64,000 nucleotides of DNA from Edaphobacter lichenicola. GTDB taxonomy: Bacteria > Acidobacteriota > Terriglobia > Terriglobales > Acidobacteriaceae. The notes under the pieces are model-generated. The model saw only the letters and a list, made by a program, of their open reading frames with translations. It did not search any database and was not told the DNA's origin. Below, piece after piece: positions 46,417 through 55,654 of the stretch. Where the stretch lies: contig NZ_CP073696.1 of NCBI RefSeq assembly GCF_025264645.1, positions 992,001 through 1,056,000 on the forward strand, written 5' to 3'. Numbering within the stretch: the first letter of the stretch is position 1; every line of letters begins with the position of its first letter. The position numbers were made by a program, and so were the translations under genes.

Positions 46417-46887
46417 ATGCAGCGATCAGGTTTCGTCTCATTGTTGACTCTACTCGTGGTAGCTGTAGGGTGTAAGTCAACTCCACCGGGCAAGTTGGAG
46501 CGGAACGTTATGACTTGGAGTAAGCACTCCGTATTTATTCGGAATAAATCGGAACATAATCCGCTCCAGCCGACAGAAACAAATATCGCGTCGGGCAAAG
46601 AAGCCTTCACGCACTACTGTGTAGCCTGTCATGGGTTGGACGGACAAAACACAGGTGTGCCGTTTGCAGATGCCATGTCCCCACCAGTGCCTCTGCTTAG
46701 CTCATCAGAAGTCCAATCGTACACCGATGGCCAGCTGAAGTGGGTGATCGACAACGGTATAGCACCTTCTGGCATGCCCGGGTCGAAGGGAATGCTAAGC
46801 GATGACGAAATTTGGGCCACGGTTCTCTTCATTCGCCACCTGCCTCCGCAAGGCAGTCTTGGCGACCCATCTCTCTACGATAAGTAG
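46417..46887 (+). CDS. Cytochrome c lipoprotein
   Basis: A 156-residue class I cytochrome c. Residues 1-19 form a lipoprotein signal (V-A-V-G-C, lipidated C19). Haem site C68-x2-C71-H72 (C-V-A-C-H) and the axial Met M120 in S-G-M-P-G. The C-terminal helix W-A-T-V-L-F-I-R-H-L is typical. Membrane-anchored by lipid, in the periplasm; it likely exchanges electrons with the CuA protein just upstream. The terminal acceptor or donor is not in the window. Confidence 0.88.
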   Translation: MQRSGFVSLLTLLVVAVGCKSTPPGKLERNVMTWSKHSVFIRNKSEHNPLQPTETNIASGKEAFTHYCVACHGLDGQNTGVPFADAMSPPVPLLSSSEVQSYTDGQLKWVIDNGIAPSGMPGSKGMLSDDEIWATVLFIRHLPPQGSLGDPSLYDK

Positions 46888-46923
46888 CAGCTCAAGAATC
46901 TGCGAGAAAGGAGCAAATCACGA

Positions 46924-48162
46924 ATGAATCGTCAGTTATCGCAAGCCGTGATTGCTACTTTCCGTGAAGCGGATCCAGAGAGCCATTTTCGTCGCCTGTC
47001 AGGATTCCGCTATCGATCTTGGGTCGGAATATACGGTTGGCTCGATGCCAGCGGCTTAGCTCTTTATTTTCTTGCACGAGTTCGGGCACTGGGTATTGAA
47101 GCTGCGCTTCCGGTGCGGGTGTTACAGCGACTCGAAGGAAATACGGCCGATAATGAGAAAAAGATGGCCAGCATGTTTCAGGAGTTTATGACGCTGAACC
47201 AAGATTTTCAGCATGCTGGTCTGCTTTATGCCAATCTCAAGGGTTTTACATTAACCCCTGATTCTTGTGCGGATATAGCTCTGCGCTGTCAGCTCGATCT
47301 CGACTTCCTTATGTCTTCGAATGATGCTCAGCGCTGCGAGAGTATCTTGGCGGCGCGAGGTTATTCACTAGTCGGTACAGACGCGGGCAGTAAAGAATTT
47401 AAAGCAGATAGCGAACAATTGCCATCAGTGCGGGATCTTTACAGGGCAAAGCCTCAGCGCAGCGTAGAAGTTCATTTCGTCGATGGTGATGGAGGCGGCT
47501 CCCGGAAGAACGAACTCTCTCGCCTACGATCAAAAAAATGGAGGGATTTAGAGCTCCCGGTTCTCTCAGAACTTGACAAGTTTCTTGGACATGCGCAGCA
47601 CTTATTCAAGCATCTAAAAAGCGAATGGACTCGCGCTTCATGGATTCTTGAATATTCAAATTTCATCAGCTTCCATCGGGAAAACCATGCACTATGGCTT
47701 GAAGTACAGGAACACCTGACGCGGAACCCAAAAATCAAAATTGCAGTCGGAGCAGTGACTCTATTTACCAAACAGAGTTTTGGCTTCAACTCAATACCCA
47801 AAACGCTGATGGCATCGGTTCGAGAACTTCCTGCACCGGTGCGGCTGTGGGTTGAGCGATATGGAAACGATGTGCTTATGGCCGAATATCCCGGAACCAA
47901 GCTCTATTTTTTGCTGTTGAGGGCTCTGTCTCTTGATGAAACTGAGCCTCTCTCAAAGAATAGCAACAAAGTTTTTCCTGTACATCATCCCCCGAGAATT
48001 ACTGTAGCGAGCGAAAAAGCAAATCTTATAGTGCAGCTGAATCAACATTGGCAGCAGATACGTTTTTTTTGTTTCCGGCTGAAATTTCACCTTCGCCAAG
48101 GGTTGGTTTTCATAATAGAAGAATCCCGTTGGAAGAAAAGTATTGCTTTATTGCAGATGTAG
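46924..48162 (+). CDS. Nucleotidyltransferase-family protein (NTP_transf_5-like)
   Basis: A 412-residue protein with an AAGGAG ribosome site before ATG 46924. It resembles the uncharacterised nucleotidyltransferase family (PF14907-like): L-K-G at about residue 106, then Q-L-D-L-D-F-L-M with the two metal-binding Asp, and a later V-E-V-H-F. The C-terminal half is helical and basic. Members are often found with HprK-related kinases in exopolysaccharide or peptide clusters. Predicted to transfer a nucleotidyl group to an unknown acceptor. Gap of 36 bases after the cytochrome gene. Confidence 0.75.
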   Translation: MNRQLSQAVIATFREADPESHFRRLSGFRYRSWVGIYGWLDASGLALYFLARVRALGIEAALPVRVLQRLEGNTADNEKKMASMFQEFMTLNQDFQHAGLLYANLKGFTLTPDSCADIALRCQLDLDFLMSSNDAQRCESILAARGYSLVGTDAGSKEFKADSEQLPSVRDLYRAKPQRSVEVHFVDGDGGGSRKNELSRLRSKKWRDLELPVLSELDKFLGHAQHLFKHLKSEWTRASWILEYSNFISFHRENHALWLEVQEHLTRNPKIKIAVGAVTLFTKQSFGFNSIPKTLMASVRELPAPVRLWVERYGNDVLMAEYPGTKLYFLLLRALSLDETEPLSKNSNKVFPVHHPPRITVASEKANLIVQLNQHWQQIRFFCFRLKFHLRQGLVFIIEESRWKKSIALLQM

Positions 48163-48318
48163 ATAGCTTTGGATTGCACTACTCAGGTGTAGTACGAGAT
48201 CCATTAATGCAGAACGGGACAGGTCACGGTTACCTAAGTGACAGGGCGAAGCTATAAATCGGCTTTTCAAATCAGTCCAGCTTTCATTGTCTAAAGAAAA
48301 CGGCAGTTAGGGATTTCG

Positions 48319-48849
48319 ATGACAGACACGAAGACATCTTCGGACACAACCTTGAATTGGTATGCTCTTCATACTCGGTCAAGACATGAAAAACGAGTTG
48401 CAGAACGGCTCGGGTTGCAGGCGCTTGAAACATTTCTCCCTGTCCATCGCACAACGCATGCCTGGAAGAATGGTGTTCATGCGGAGGTAGAGTTACCTTT
48501 ATTTCCTTGCTACTTATTTGCGAGAGCATCCATTCACAACCGGATCCGTTTGGTGCAGCAACCAGGAGTGCTCGGCTTTGCCGCATCCACGTCGAGCCCG
48601 ACGATCATACCTGATGAAGAAATATCGGTGCTTCGAGTTGCTGTCGAAAACCTAAAAGCGAAACCACATCCTTATCTAAATAACGGTGATGCAGTCCGAA
48701 TTGTAGCGGGTCCGCTTGCTGGCATGGAAGGTATCCTGACGCGGCGCAAACAAGAATATCGTGTTGTTCTGTCCATCGAAGCCATCATGAGATCGATTGC
48801 CGTCGAAGTGAGTGAGTTTGAAATTGAGCCAAAGGGTGAGAAGCATTGA
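48319..48849 (+). CDS. UpxY/NusG-like transcription antiterminator
   Basis: A 176-residue NusG paralogue. Residues 12-105 are the NGN domain (W-Y-A-L-H-T-R-S-R-H-E-K-R-V, then P-L-F-P-C-Y-L-F-A-R). Residues of about 118-170 are a KOW-type domain (N-G-D-A-V-R-I-V-A-G-P-L-A-G-M-E-G). UpxY/RfaH-type proteins prevent early termination in long polysaccharide operons. It is the first gene of the exopolysaccharide cluster and overlaps the export gene by four bases. No ops/JUMPstart-like sequence was found upstream. Confidence 0.88.
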   Translation: MTDTKTSSDTTLNWYALHTRSRHEKRVAERLGLQALETFLPVHRTTHAWKNGVHAEVELPLFPCYLFARASIHNRIRLVQQPGVLGFAASTSSPTIIPDEEISVLRVAVENLKAKPHPYLNNGDAVRIVAGPLAGMEGILTRRKQEYRVVLSIEAIMRSIAVEVSEFEIEPKGEKH

Positions 48850-51842
48850 ACGATCTCAGTGTAGTCGCAAAGCGTTCCAAGAACGGGACACCCAGACAGG
48901 TGAAAGAGTTACCCAACACATATTGCCGGCTGCAATGGATTGGATATGGAGCAGTAGCAAGCGTCATAGTGATGTTGTTATCATCTCGTTCATTTGGACA
49001 GCAGTTGCAGGTACCGAGCCTGCCGTCAGCGATTCCGTCGGCGTCATCGTCATCGCCGTTATCCCAAAATTCGTCTACGGCGTCCAGCGATGATGACGAA
49101 AGTGATCGCGCGAAAAGTAGCAACGACATGACCCGCTCGAACCAAGACCCATCGAGCGTCTTAACAGCGAGTCAAATCACCACAATTGTCCAAACTCGTC
49201 CGGAGCTGATTGTTGATCTCAAACAAGTAATGTCAGATTATTTGCAGCAGCAAGGAACATTGGTCCAAGCCGATTCCATAAGCGACGATATGTTGTACAA
49301 AGAGATATCGTCCGACCCAGGGTTTCGTGGTGCGCTTAGTGTCTGGTTGCGAGCACGTGGCTATGTGTCAGATTCAGATTTTGACAGATCGGATTCAGAC
49401 TCAAAAGGAGTCGATGACACGCGGAGCAGTGATGATCTTGCTGTCTCTTCGCAAGTTGGAAATAGAGCAGCGATAGATCCAAATAAGCTAGAGGCTAGTT
49501 CACCTGATAACAACTCCGTGGACTTGCAGAAAAAGACAGTATCTCGACAGACTGGAAGCAGGGAACCACAGTCAATCAAAAAAGTGGATCGAAATACTGG
49601 CAGCGCAACCGAAGTGGTACATCAAACAGCTCCGTACAATCTTCAGTCCCTCCGTGATCTTTATTCTCAGGTCCCAGAACAAGTCTCGAAGGTGAAGCGC
49701 TTTGGCTCAGATATGTTTCTCGAGCGGGGCTTAGCTACCAAGCAGATGTCTATCGATGTACCAATTGGCCCGGACTATATTCTAGGGTCAGGGGACGGGT
49801 TGATCATTAATCTTTGGGGTGGGATCTCTCAAAGCTTTGCTCGAACGGTTGATCGCGAAGGCAAGATAGCACTCCCTGAAGCTGGAACAATTGTTGTTGC
49901 AGGCCTGTCCCTCGAGCATGCTCAGAACTTGATTCAAGGTGCACTAAGTCAACAGTATCGAGATGCGAAGATTGCCGTAACGGTCGCGCGACTGCGCACG
50001 GTAAGAGTGTATGTGGTAGGCGATGTGCAGAGGCCCGGAGCCTATGACATAAGCTCACTGTCCACTCCTCTCAATGCCCTCTATGCTGCAGGTGGGCCTA
50101 CCAGTGTCGGTTCTCTGCGGATCGTGCGTCACTACCGCGGAAAGGAACTGGTCCGCGAAGTTGATCTTTACGATTTTCTCCTACATGGTGTTCGTCCAGA
50201 CGAAGAAAAACTGGAGGCCGGAGATACCATTCTCGTGCCCCCGGTCGGACGTCAGGTAGCAGTGGCTGGAATGGTCAAACGAGCAGCCATTTACGAATTG
50301 AAAGATGAAACGAAGTTGGCGGATGTGCTCAGTGACGCTGGTGGTGTGCTAGCGTCTGCAGCACTGACACATGTCACCATCGAAAGAATAGAGTCACAAG
50401 GGCACCGCGCCACCCTGAACTTGAATCTGCCAGACGGAAGCACAACAGAAGCATTCCGAAAGGAAATTAACGCATTTTCCATCCAGGATGGTGATCGCGT
50501 GATCTTCGCTCCGATACTGCCTTACAGCGAAAAAGCCATTTATGTAGAGGGACATGTAGTCAGGCCTGGCAAGTTCCCTTATCGCGATGACATGACGTTA
50601 AATGACGTGCTTCATTCTTATCAAGATTTGTTGCCAGAACCAGCAGATCATGGTGAGATCATCCGTCTGATGCCCCCCGATTTACGGCCAGAAGCGATTG
50701 ACTTTAGTGTGCCGGATGTCCTAGCCGGAAACGAAAAAATCCGCCTTCAACCTTTCGATACGATTCGTGTTAGTGGTCGTTATGAAGCCGATGCTCCCAA
50801 AGTTCAAGTGCATGGCGAGGTACTGCACCCTGGTGAGTTCGCCCTCTCCCAAGGTATGACTGCTTCGGACCTCGTTCGTATGGCTGGCGGTTTCACGCGC
50901 AGTGCGCTAATAGCCGATGCTGATCTTGCCAGTTATGAAGTGAAGGACGGAAGTCAAGTGGTAAGTCAGAGAGGAACAATTCGAATTGGCGCTGCCGTCA
51001 ACAGCTTTGATCGTAATGCAGATATGGTTCTCAAGCCTGGTGATGTACTTACCATTCATCAAATATCCGGGTGGAATGATATAGGGGCTTCTGTATCCCT
51101 GAAGGGCGAAGTGACCTATGCGGGATCCTATGGCTTGCAAGAAGGGGAGAGGCTAAGCTCAGTATTGAAGCGTGCAGGTGGATTCAGAACAACAGCTTAT
51201 CCATCCGGAGCAATTCTCATTCGCACTCAAGTAAAAGAACTTGAGGACAAGAGCCGAAATGAATTAATTCGTCAAATCGAGACAACATCGGCTGGCGCTC
51301 GGCTAGCTCCAAGTCTGTCGGCTCAGGACGATGCAGCGACTTTGCAACTACTCGTCCAACAGCAAAAGGAAGTAGTCGCACGCCTGCGAAGCCAACCTGC
51401 AATTGGACGTTTGGTCATCAAAATTAGCTCCGATATCTCAAGTTGGGAAGGTACACCTGCTGATATTGAACTACGCAATGGTGACGTTCTCACCATCCCT
51501 AAAAGACCAGGCTTCGTCCTAGTTAGTGGACAAGTCTACAACGCATCCGCAATTACTTTCGTGCCAGGAAAAACTGCCGGCTGGTACCTCCAACATGCAG
51601 GTGGGAGCACTGAAGGAGGAAACAGAAAAGAAATATTGGTTATTCGAGCTAATGGTCTAGTTGTAGGACGTCGATCGGGAAACTGGCATGACCCGAGCGT
51701 CCTCGACACAAAGCTCGATCCTGGCGATGTTGTTGTCGTACCCCAAAAAGTCTTCGGTGGATCAGCTCTATGGCGAAATCTGTTCGCGTCGGCACAAGTA
51801 TTCTCTTCCATCGGATTCGCGGCTGCTCTCGCGCTGCACTAG
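48846..51842 (+). CDS. Multi-SLBB polysaccharide export protein
   Basis: A 998-residue protein of the Wza/poly-export family. A hydrophobic N-terminal segment (about residues 35-51, ending S-F-G-Q) acts as signal or anchor, with no lipobox Cys seen. A Ser/Asp-rich stretch follows to about 235. The poly-export core starts at about 305 (D-Y-I-L-G-S-G-D-G). After it come about six SLBB units, each with a G-x-V-x-x-x-G-x-Y/F pattern (V-V-G-D-V-Q-R-P-G-A-Y; V-E-G-H-V-V-R-P-G; V-H-G-E-V-L-H-P-G). Family proteins with one to three SLBB domains are usual, so this is long. It forms the export pore through the outer membrane or periplasm. Confidence 0.9.
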   Translation: MNDLSVVAKRSKNGTPRQVKELPNTYCRLQWIGYGAVASVIVMLLSSRSFGQQLQVPSLPSAIPSASSSSPLSQNSSTASSDDDESDRAKSSNDMTRSNQDPSSVLTASQITTIVQTRPELIVDLKQVMSDYLQQQGTLVQADSISDDMLYKEISSDPGFRGALSVWLRARGYVSDSDFDRSDSDSKGVDDTRSSDDLAVSSQVGNRAAIDPNKLEASSPDNNSVDLQKKTVSRQTGSREPQSIKKVDRNTGSATEVVHQTAPYNLQSLRDLYSQVPEQVSKVKRFGSDMFLERGLATKQMSIDVPIGPDYILGSGDGLIINLWGGISQSFARTVDREGKIALPEAGTIVVAGLSLEHAQNLIQGALSQQYRDAKIAVTVARLRTVRVYVVGDVQRPGAYDISSLSTPLNALYAAGGPTSVGSLRIVRHYRGKELVREVDLYDFLLHGVRPDEEKLEAGDTILVPPVGRQVAVAGMVKRAAIYELKDETKLADVLSDAGGVLASAALTHVTIERIESQGHRATLNLNLPDGSTTEAFRKEINAFSIQDGDRVIFAPILPYSEKAIYVEGHVVRPGKFPYRDDMTLNDVLHSYQDLLPEPADHGEIIRLMPPDLRPEAIDFSVPDVLAGNEKIRLQPFDTIRVSGRYEADAPKVQVHGEVLHPGEFALSQGMTASDLVRMAGGFTRSALIADADLASYEVKDGSQVVSQRGTIRIGAAVNSFDRNADMVLKPGDVLTIHQISGWNDIGASVSLKGEVTYAGSYGLQEGERLSSVLKRAGGFRTTAYPSGAILIRTQVKELEDKSRNELIRQIETTSAGARLAPSLSAQDDAATLQLLVQQQKEVVARLRSQPAIGRLVIKISSDISSWEGTPADIELRNGDVLTIPKRPGFVLVSGQVYNASAITFVPGKTAGWYLQHAGGSTEGGNRKEILVIRANGLVVGRRSGNWHDPSVLDTKLDPGDVVVVPQKVFGGSALWRNLFASAQVFSSIGFAAALALH

Positions 51843-52045
51843 ACATCTTTTATGCATTTACCTATTCAATCCGACCTTAGTGTCTGTTCCAATTCGATTG
51901 GTTTCTCTGTAGCGTTTCCGAGTAAAGCAATCGAGCGGGTCAAAATCTTATGTGGCATCGGTGAAACTTTACCCGCAAGCTGGATTTGGCTACGGCATAC
52001 GAATGACTTTAAAAAAACTTGCCGGTCATTATCGAGGTTTCTTCT

Positions 52046-53380
52046 ATGCAGATAAATGCACCGGATCAGTTGTCTCGGCCACAAGTGCAGACGGAGCGCG
52101 ACACGCGACTAACTGTGTCTAACGAGGCAACATGGGTCGTAAATGCGACATTGTTCTGGAACCACCGACGCACGCTGCTACGCACAGCCGGAACAGTTTT
52201 TGTGTTGAGCCTAGTCTGGGTGTTGCTACTGCCAAAAGAATATAACTCAAGTGCCCGGATAATGCCCCCTGAATCGGGAAGCACAAGCGCCGCCATGCTT
52301 GCTGCGCTTGTGGGTAAGGGTAGTAGTACAGGTGGCTCGGCCGGTGGTTTGGCGGGCTTGGCCGGGAGTTTGCTGGGCGCAAAAAATAATGGTGCACTGT
52401 TTATTGCGTTGTTACACAGCGGAACAATATCTGGACATCTCATCGACCGATTTGATCTACAGCACGCATATCACAAAAAATATCGTGATTCGACAGCGAA
52501 ACAGTTGTCTCGTCTGACTAAGATAACCGAAGATACAAAAAGTGGTGTGATAACAATCGTTGTGACGGATGAGAAAAAAGAGAGAGCACGTGATTTAGCC
52601 CAAGCTTATTTGGATGAATTAAATAGTCTGGTGGCTAGAGTTAACACCTCATCTGCACATCGTGAACGCGAGTTCATTGAGCAGCGGCTAGCTACTGTGC
52701 AGAAAGAACTTCAGCGTGCCCAACTGGAATTAAGTAGTTATTCAAGTGACAATACTACGATCGATCTCAAAGAGCAGACTCGTGCGACGGTAGACGCCGG
52801 CGCAAAGCTCGAGGGTCAACTTATAGCAAATGAGTCAGAGTTGGAGTCGCTACGTCAGATATATGGCAACCAAAATGTACGGGTGCGAGCGGCGCAAGCG
52901 CGAAATAACATCCTGCGAAATGAACTACAGCGTGCTAATGGCCTGGGGGGACTGCAGTCAGAAGACGTCGGTGCCGATGCCACCCATCCTTACCCCGCTT
53001 TGCGACAGTTGCCTCGTCTAGCCGTTCAGTGGGCAAATTTATATAGAAATGTGCGTATCCACGAAACAGTCTTTGATCTCTTATCTGAGGAGTATGAGAC
53101 GGCGCGAATCGAAGAAGTGAAGTCAATCCCAACAGTTAGTGTGATTGATCCCCCTGGACTACCCGAGAGAAAATCGGGACCGCATCGAACATTGATTGTT
53201 ATGGCAGCCACAGTTCTTTCTTTTGTAGGAGGGGCGTTGTTTTTACTTATGAAGCGTTCGTGGTTGTCACTTGATCGATCGGACGCAAGGAGAATTTTAA
53301 TCGCAGACATCCACACGACATTACATGATCGATGGAGTCGTCTCTTAGCAGGAGATACTTTTGGAGGACGCCGTCTATGA
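52046..53380 (+). CDS. Wzz/GumC-like chain-length regulator
   Basis: A 444-residue membrane protein with two transmembrane segments (about residues 50-70 and 382-402) around a long coiled-coil periplasmic part, the plan of polysaccharide co-polymerases. A Gly-rich insert (G-S-A-G-G-L-A-G-L-A-G) lies near residue 95. P-P-G-L-P-E-R before the second segment is the usual Pro-rich motif. ATG 52046 has GAGG eight bases upstream and is preferred over TTG 52019. No C-terminal tyrosine kinase domain is present. Sets polymer length. Confidence 0.87.
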   Translation: MQINAPDQLSRPQVQTERDTRLTVSNEATWVVNATLFWNHRRTLLRTAGTVFVLSLVWVLLLPKEYNSSARIMPPESGSTSAAMLAALVGKGSSTGGSAGGLAGLAGSLLGAKNNGALFIALLHSGTISGHLIDRFDLQHAYHKKYRDSTAKQLSRLTKITEDTKSGVITIVVTDEKKERARDLAQAYLDELNSLVARVNTSSAHREREFIEQRLATVQKELQRAQLELSSYSSDNTTIDLKEQTRATVDAGAKLEGQLIANESELESLRQIYGNQNVRVRAAQARNNILRNELQRANGLGGLQSEDVGADATHPYPALRQLPRLAVQWANLYRNVRIHETVFDLLSEEYETARIEEVKSIPTVSVIDPPGLPERKSGPHRTLIVMAATVLSFVGGALFLLMKRSWLSLDRSDARRILIADIHTTLHDRWSRLLAGDTFGGRRL

Positions 53381-53650
53381 ATTTTTCTTAGGAGAAAAAT
53401 GATAGGTCAAACCAGGCGTTTTGATGCTCGGGTAATTCACAATCATTCATGGCATCGAATGGGATGCTTTATGTATGCGTCAGTTTCAGTGTAGGAACTG
53501 CAGCTATCTCAGCACAAGGTCTGGATGTTAGCTAAACAAAACGGCCGATAGCAGATGAGTGAGATAAGGAATTGTTCAGAACACCTCATGTTATATCGGT
53601 GAACCGAATAAAAGTTCTATTGAAATGCGCAATGTATGTCCGAGTGAAAG
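53381..53650. other. Gap with a possible decayed secreted-protein start
   Basis: A 270-base gap. A 31-codon frame (53399-53494) has a good AGGAG site at 53390-53394. After its stop a shifted frame continues as G-T-A-A-I-S-A-Q-G, like a signal-peptide end, so it may be a frameshifted remnant. An AT-rich 8-bp stem (53380-53400, TAGG loop) overlaps the ribosome site. No intact gene was seen. Confidence 0.3.
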
Positions 53651-54571
53651 ATGACTACTAAATCTCGTATCGAGAGTATGGAGAGAGCAATGATTGTTCC
53701 TAACGGTTCATCTGGAATGATGCCGTTAATTTCAATCGTGACACCATCTTTTAATCAAGCAGCCTTTATTTATGAGGCAATACAAAGTATCAAGATTCAA
53801 GACTATGCAATGTATGAACACCTGATAATCGACGGTATGTCGACGGACGGGACGGTTGAGCTATTACAAACACTATCTAGTATCGCAGAGTTCAACAAAA
53901 TGTCTTGGATGTCTGAAAAGGACAATGGACAGAGTGAAGCATTAAACAAAGGATTTCGCAGAGCTAAGGGGGACATTATCGGTTGGCTGAACTCGGATGA
54001 CCGCTATCTTCCGGGTTGTTTTGCACACATTGTCGAAGCATTTGAACAGAATCCGGATGTGGATATCATCTACGGCGACTACAGAATTGTTGATGAGCAT
54101 GGTCGAGCGGTTCAAACCAGGCGCGAGATCGAGTTCAGCAAATTCATCCTCTTCTATCATCATGTTTTGTACATCCCCACGACAGCTACATTTTTTCGTA
54201 GTCGAGTGTTCAAAGAAGAGAACTGGCTTGAAGAGCATCTTCAATACGCAATGGATCTAGAGCTGTTTATACGTCTTGCTATTAAAGGATATCGCTTTAT
54301 GCATATCTCCAAAGTGTTGGCAGATTTTAGATTGCAGCCTAACAGCAAGACTTGCAGTTCACCTGACAAGCAGCGCATGGAGCACAAGGAAATTGTGTAC
54401 GCAGCCGCACCGGCACTTCATCCTATTGACTCCCCACGGATCCGGAGTCTGATACTGCTCTTGTTGCGATCGATTGCTTTTATAAGAAGAAGCGCGGAGA
54501 AACTGCTCCGAGGCTACTACTGGAATCATAAGGGCTCCCTCCCACACATTAGTTTTGAACGGGTTCGTTGA
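53651..54571 (+). CDS. GT2 glycosyltransferase
   Basis: A 306-residue GT-A-fold transferase. I-S-I-V-T-P-S-F-N-Q-A opens the domain at about residue 26. D-G-M-S-T-D-G-T follows, then E-K-D-N-G-Q-S-E-A-L-N-K-G and N-S-D-D as the metal-binding motif; this set matches the WcaA/SpsA-like branch with E-x-D-x-G-Q. Adds one sugar to the growing repeat unit on the cytoplasmic face. ATG 53651 has GTGAAAG just before it; a second start within the first 20 residues is possible. Confidence 0.88.
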   Translation: MTTKSRIESMERAMIVPNGSSGMMPLISIVTPSFNQAAFIYEAIQSIKIQDYAMYEHLIIDGMSTDGTVELLQTLSSIAEFNKMSWMSEKDNGQSEALNKGFRRAKGDIIGWLNSDDRYLPGCFAHIVEAFEQNPDVDIIYGDYRIVDEHGRAVQTRREIEFSKFILFYHHVLYIPTTATFFRSRVFKEENWLEEHLQYAMDLELFIRLAIKGYRFMHISKVLADFRLQPNSKTCSSPDKQRMEHKEIVYAAAPALHPIDSPRIRSLILLLLRSIAFIRRSAEKLLRGYYWNHKGSLPHISFERVR

Positions 54572-54700
54572 TGGCATTTATGCGTGTAGGTGATTTTAGG
54601 ACGCCAATGACAGAGCATCGATTATCTTCTCGTGACTGCCAAACAGAGTCGAAAGTAAGGCTAACAAGTTTTTAGTGACACACCGAGAGCGACGGGTTAG

Positions 54701-55531
54701 ATGAATAGACTGATGCCAGTGCTGGCAAACATCAAGGTAAACGTATTAGGAGTGGGTGTCCATGCCGTCAATATGCATAGCGCTGTAACTATTCTAAAGT
54801 CTCATATCGATACGAATGGGAAAGGGTACGTCTGCCTAACCGGAGTCCACGGCATTATGGAAGTGCAGCGTGACCCGGGTCTAAAATCGATTTTTTCGGA
54901 AGCTCTTCTTGTGGCTCCCGATGGAATGCCAACTGTATGGATGGGGCATTTGCAGGGTTTTAACACCATGGAGCGAGTGTTCGGTCCTGACCTAATGCTT
55001 GAGATCATCGGGCGCAATGAGTTTCGTGATTGTGTGCATTTTTTCTGCGGTGGAGCGCCTGGAGTTGCTGAAAGTTTACGTGAAGTGATGACACGCCGGT
55101 TTCCATGGGTAAAGATAGCGGGAACATATGCACCTCCCTTTAGGAAGATGACGGTCGAAGAAGAATCTGAATTGTCGACGCAAATTCGTTTGCTGCGACC
55201 AGACATCATCTGGGTTGGATTGAGTACTCCAAAACAAGAAATGTTTATGGCGCGTTACCTGCCTATGTTAGATACGAAACTGATGATCGGCGTTGGCGCT
55301 GCTTTTCTCTTTCACACCGGTGCAATTCGAGATAGTCCTGCGTGGGTCAAGCGGGCCGGTTTACAGTGGGTGCATCGTTTTATACAGGAACCTGGACGCT
55401 TGTGGAAACGCTATCTCTTAAATAATCCTCTTTTTATCTTTCTCGTTCTTTTGCAGTTCGGTGGCCTAAAGCGTTATAGGCTCAACTCAAAATCAGAGAA
55501 CACGCGCTCGTATGTTTACGAATCACAGTAG
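54701..55531 (+). CDS. WecG/TagA/CpsF-family glycosyltransferase
   Basis: A 276-residue protein of the WecB/TagA/CpsF family (GT26). Hallmarks: V-N-V-L-G-V-G at the start, V-A-P-D-G-M-P-T-V-W, F-G-P-D-L-M, a middle F-F-C-G-G-A-P-G and the strong motif W-V-G-L-S-T-P-K-Q-E. The end R-L-W-K-R-Y-L is basic and amphipathic, as expected for membrane attachment. Transfers a sugar such as N-acetylmannosamine(-uronate) or glucuronate to a lipid-linked acceptor; the sugar is not determined. Confidence 0.9.
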   Translation: MNRLMPVLANIKVNVLGVGVHAVNMHSAVTILKSHIDTNGKGYVCLTGVHGIMEVQRDPGLKSIFSEALLVAPDGMPTVWMGHLQGFNTMERVFGPDLMLEIIGRNEFRDCVHFFCGGAPGVAESLREVMTRRFPWVKIAGTYAPPFRKMTVEEESELSTQIRLLRPDIIWVGLSTPKQEMFMARYLPMLDTKLMIGVGAAFLFHTGAIRDSPAWVKRAGLQWVHRFIQEPGRLWKRYLLNNPLFIFLVLLQFGGLKRYRLNSKSENTRSYVYESQ

Positions 55532-55654
55532 CTATCACTTTCACAGCAAGTCTTTTGTGTTTTGTGAATCACTATTTTATAAGTTAGCTGACCCCAAGAG
55601 GGTTTTATTAGCCAAGTTTAGCTGGTTAGCCGGAAGTCCGAGGAATATAGCGAT

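Noticed and set aside
48163-48318. Possible ops/JUMPstart element for the UpxY protein
   Set aside because: No GGCGGTAG-like core is present; only weak 5-bp hairpins were seen.
51843-52045. A 67-codon frame (51852-52055) between the export and chain-length genes
   Set aside because: No ribosome site or family features, and it overlaps the start of the next gene.
53380-53400. AT-rich inverted repeat after the Wzz-like gene as a terminator
   Set aside because: The stem is almost entirely A-T and overlaps a ribosome site, so it would be weak as a terminator.
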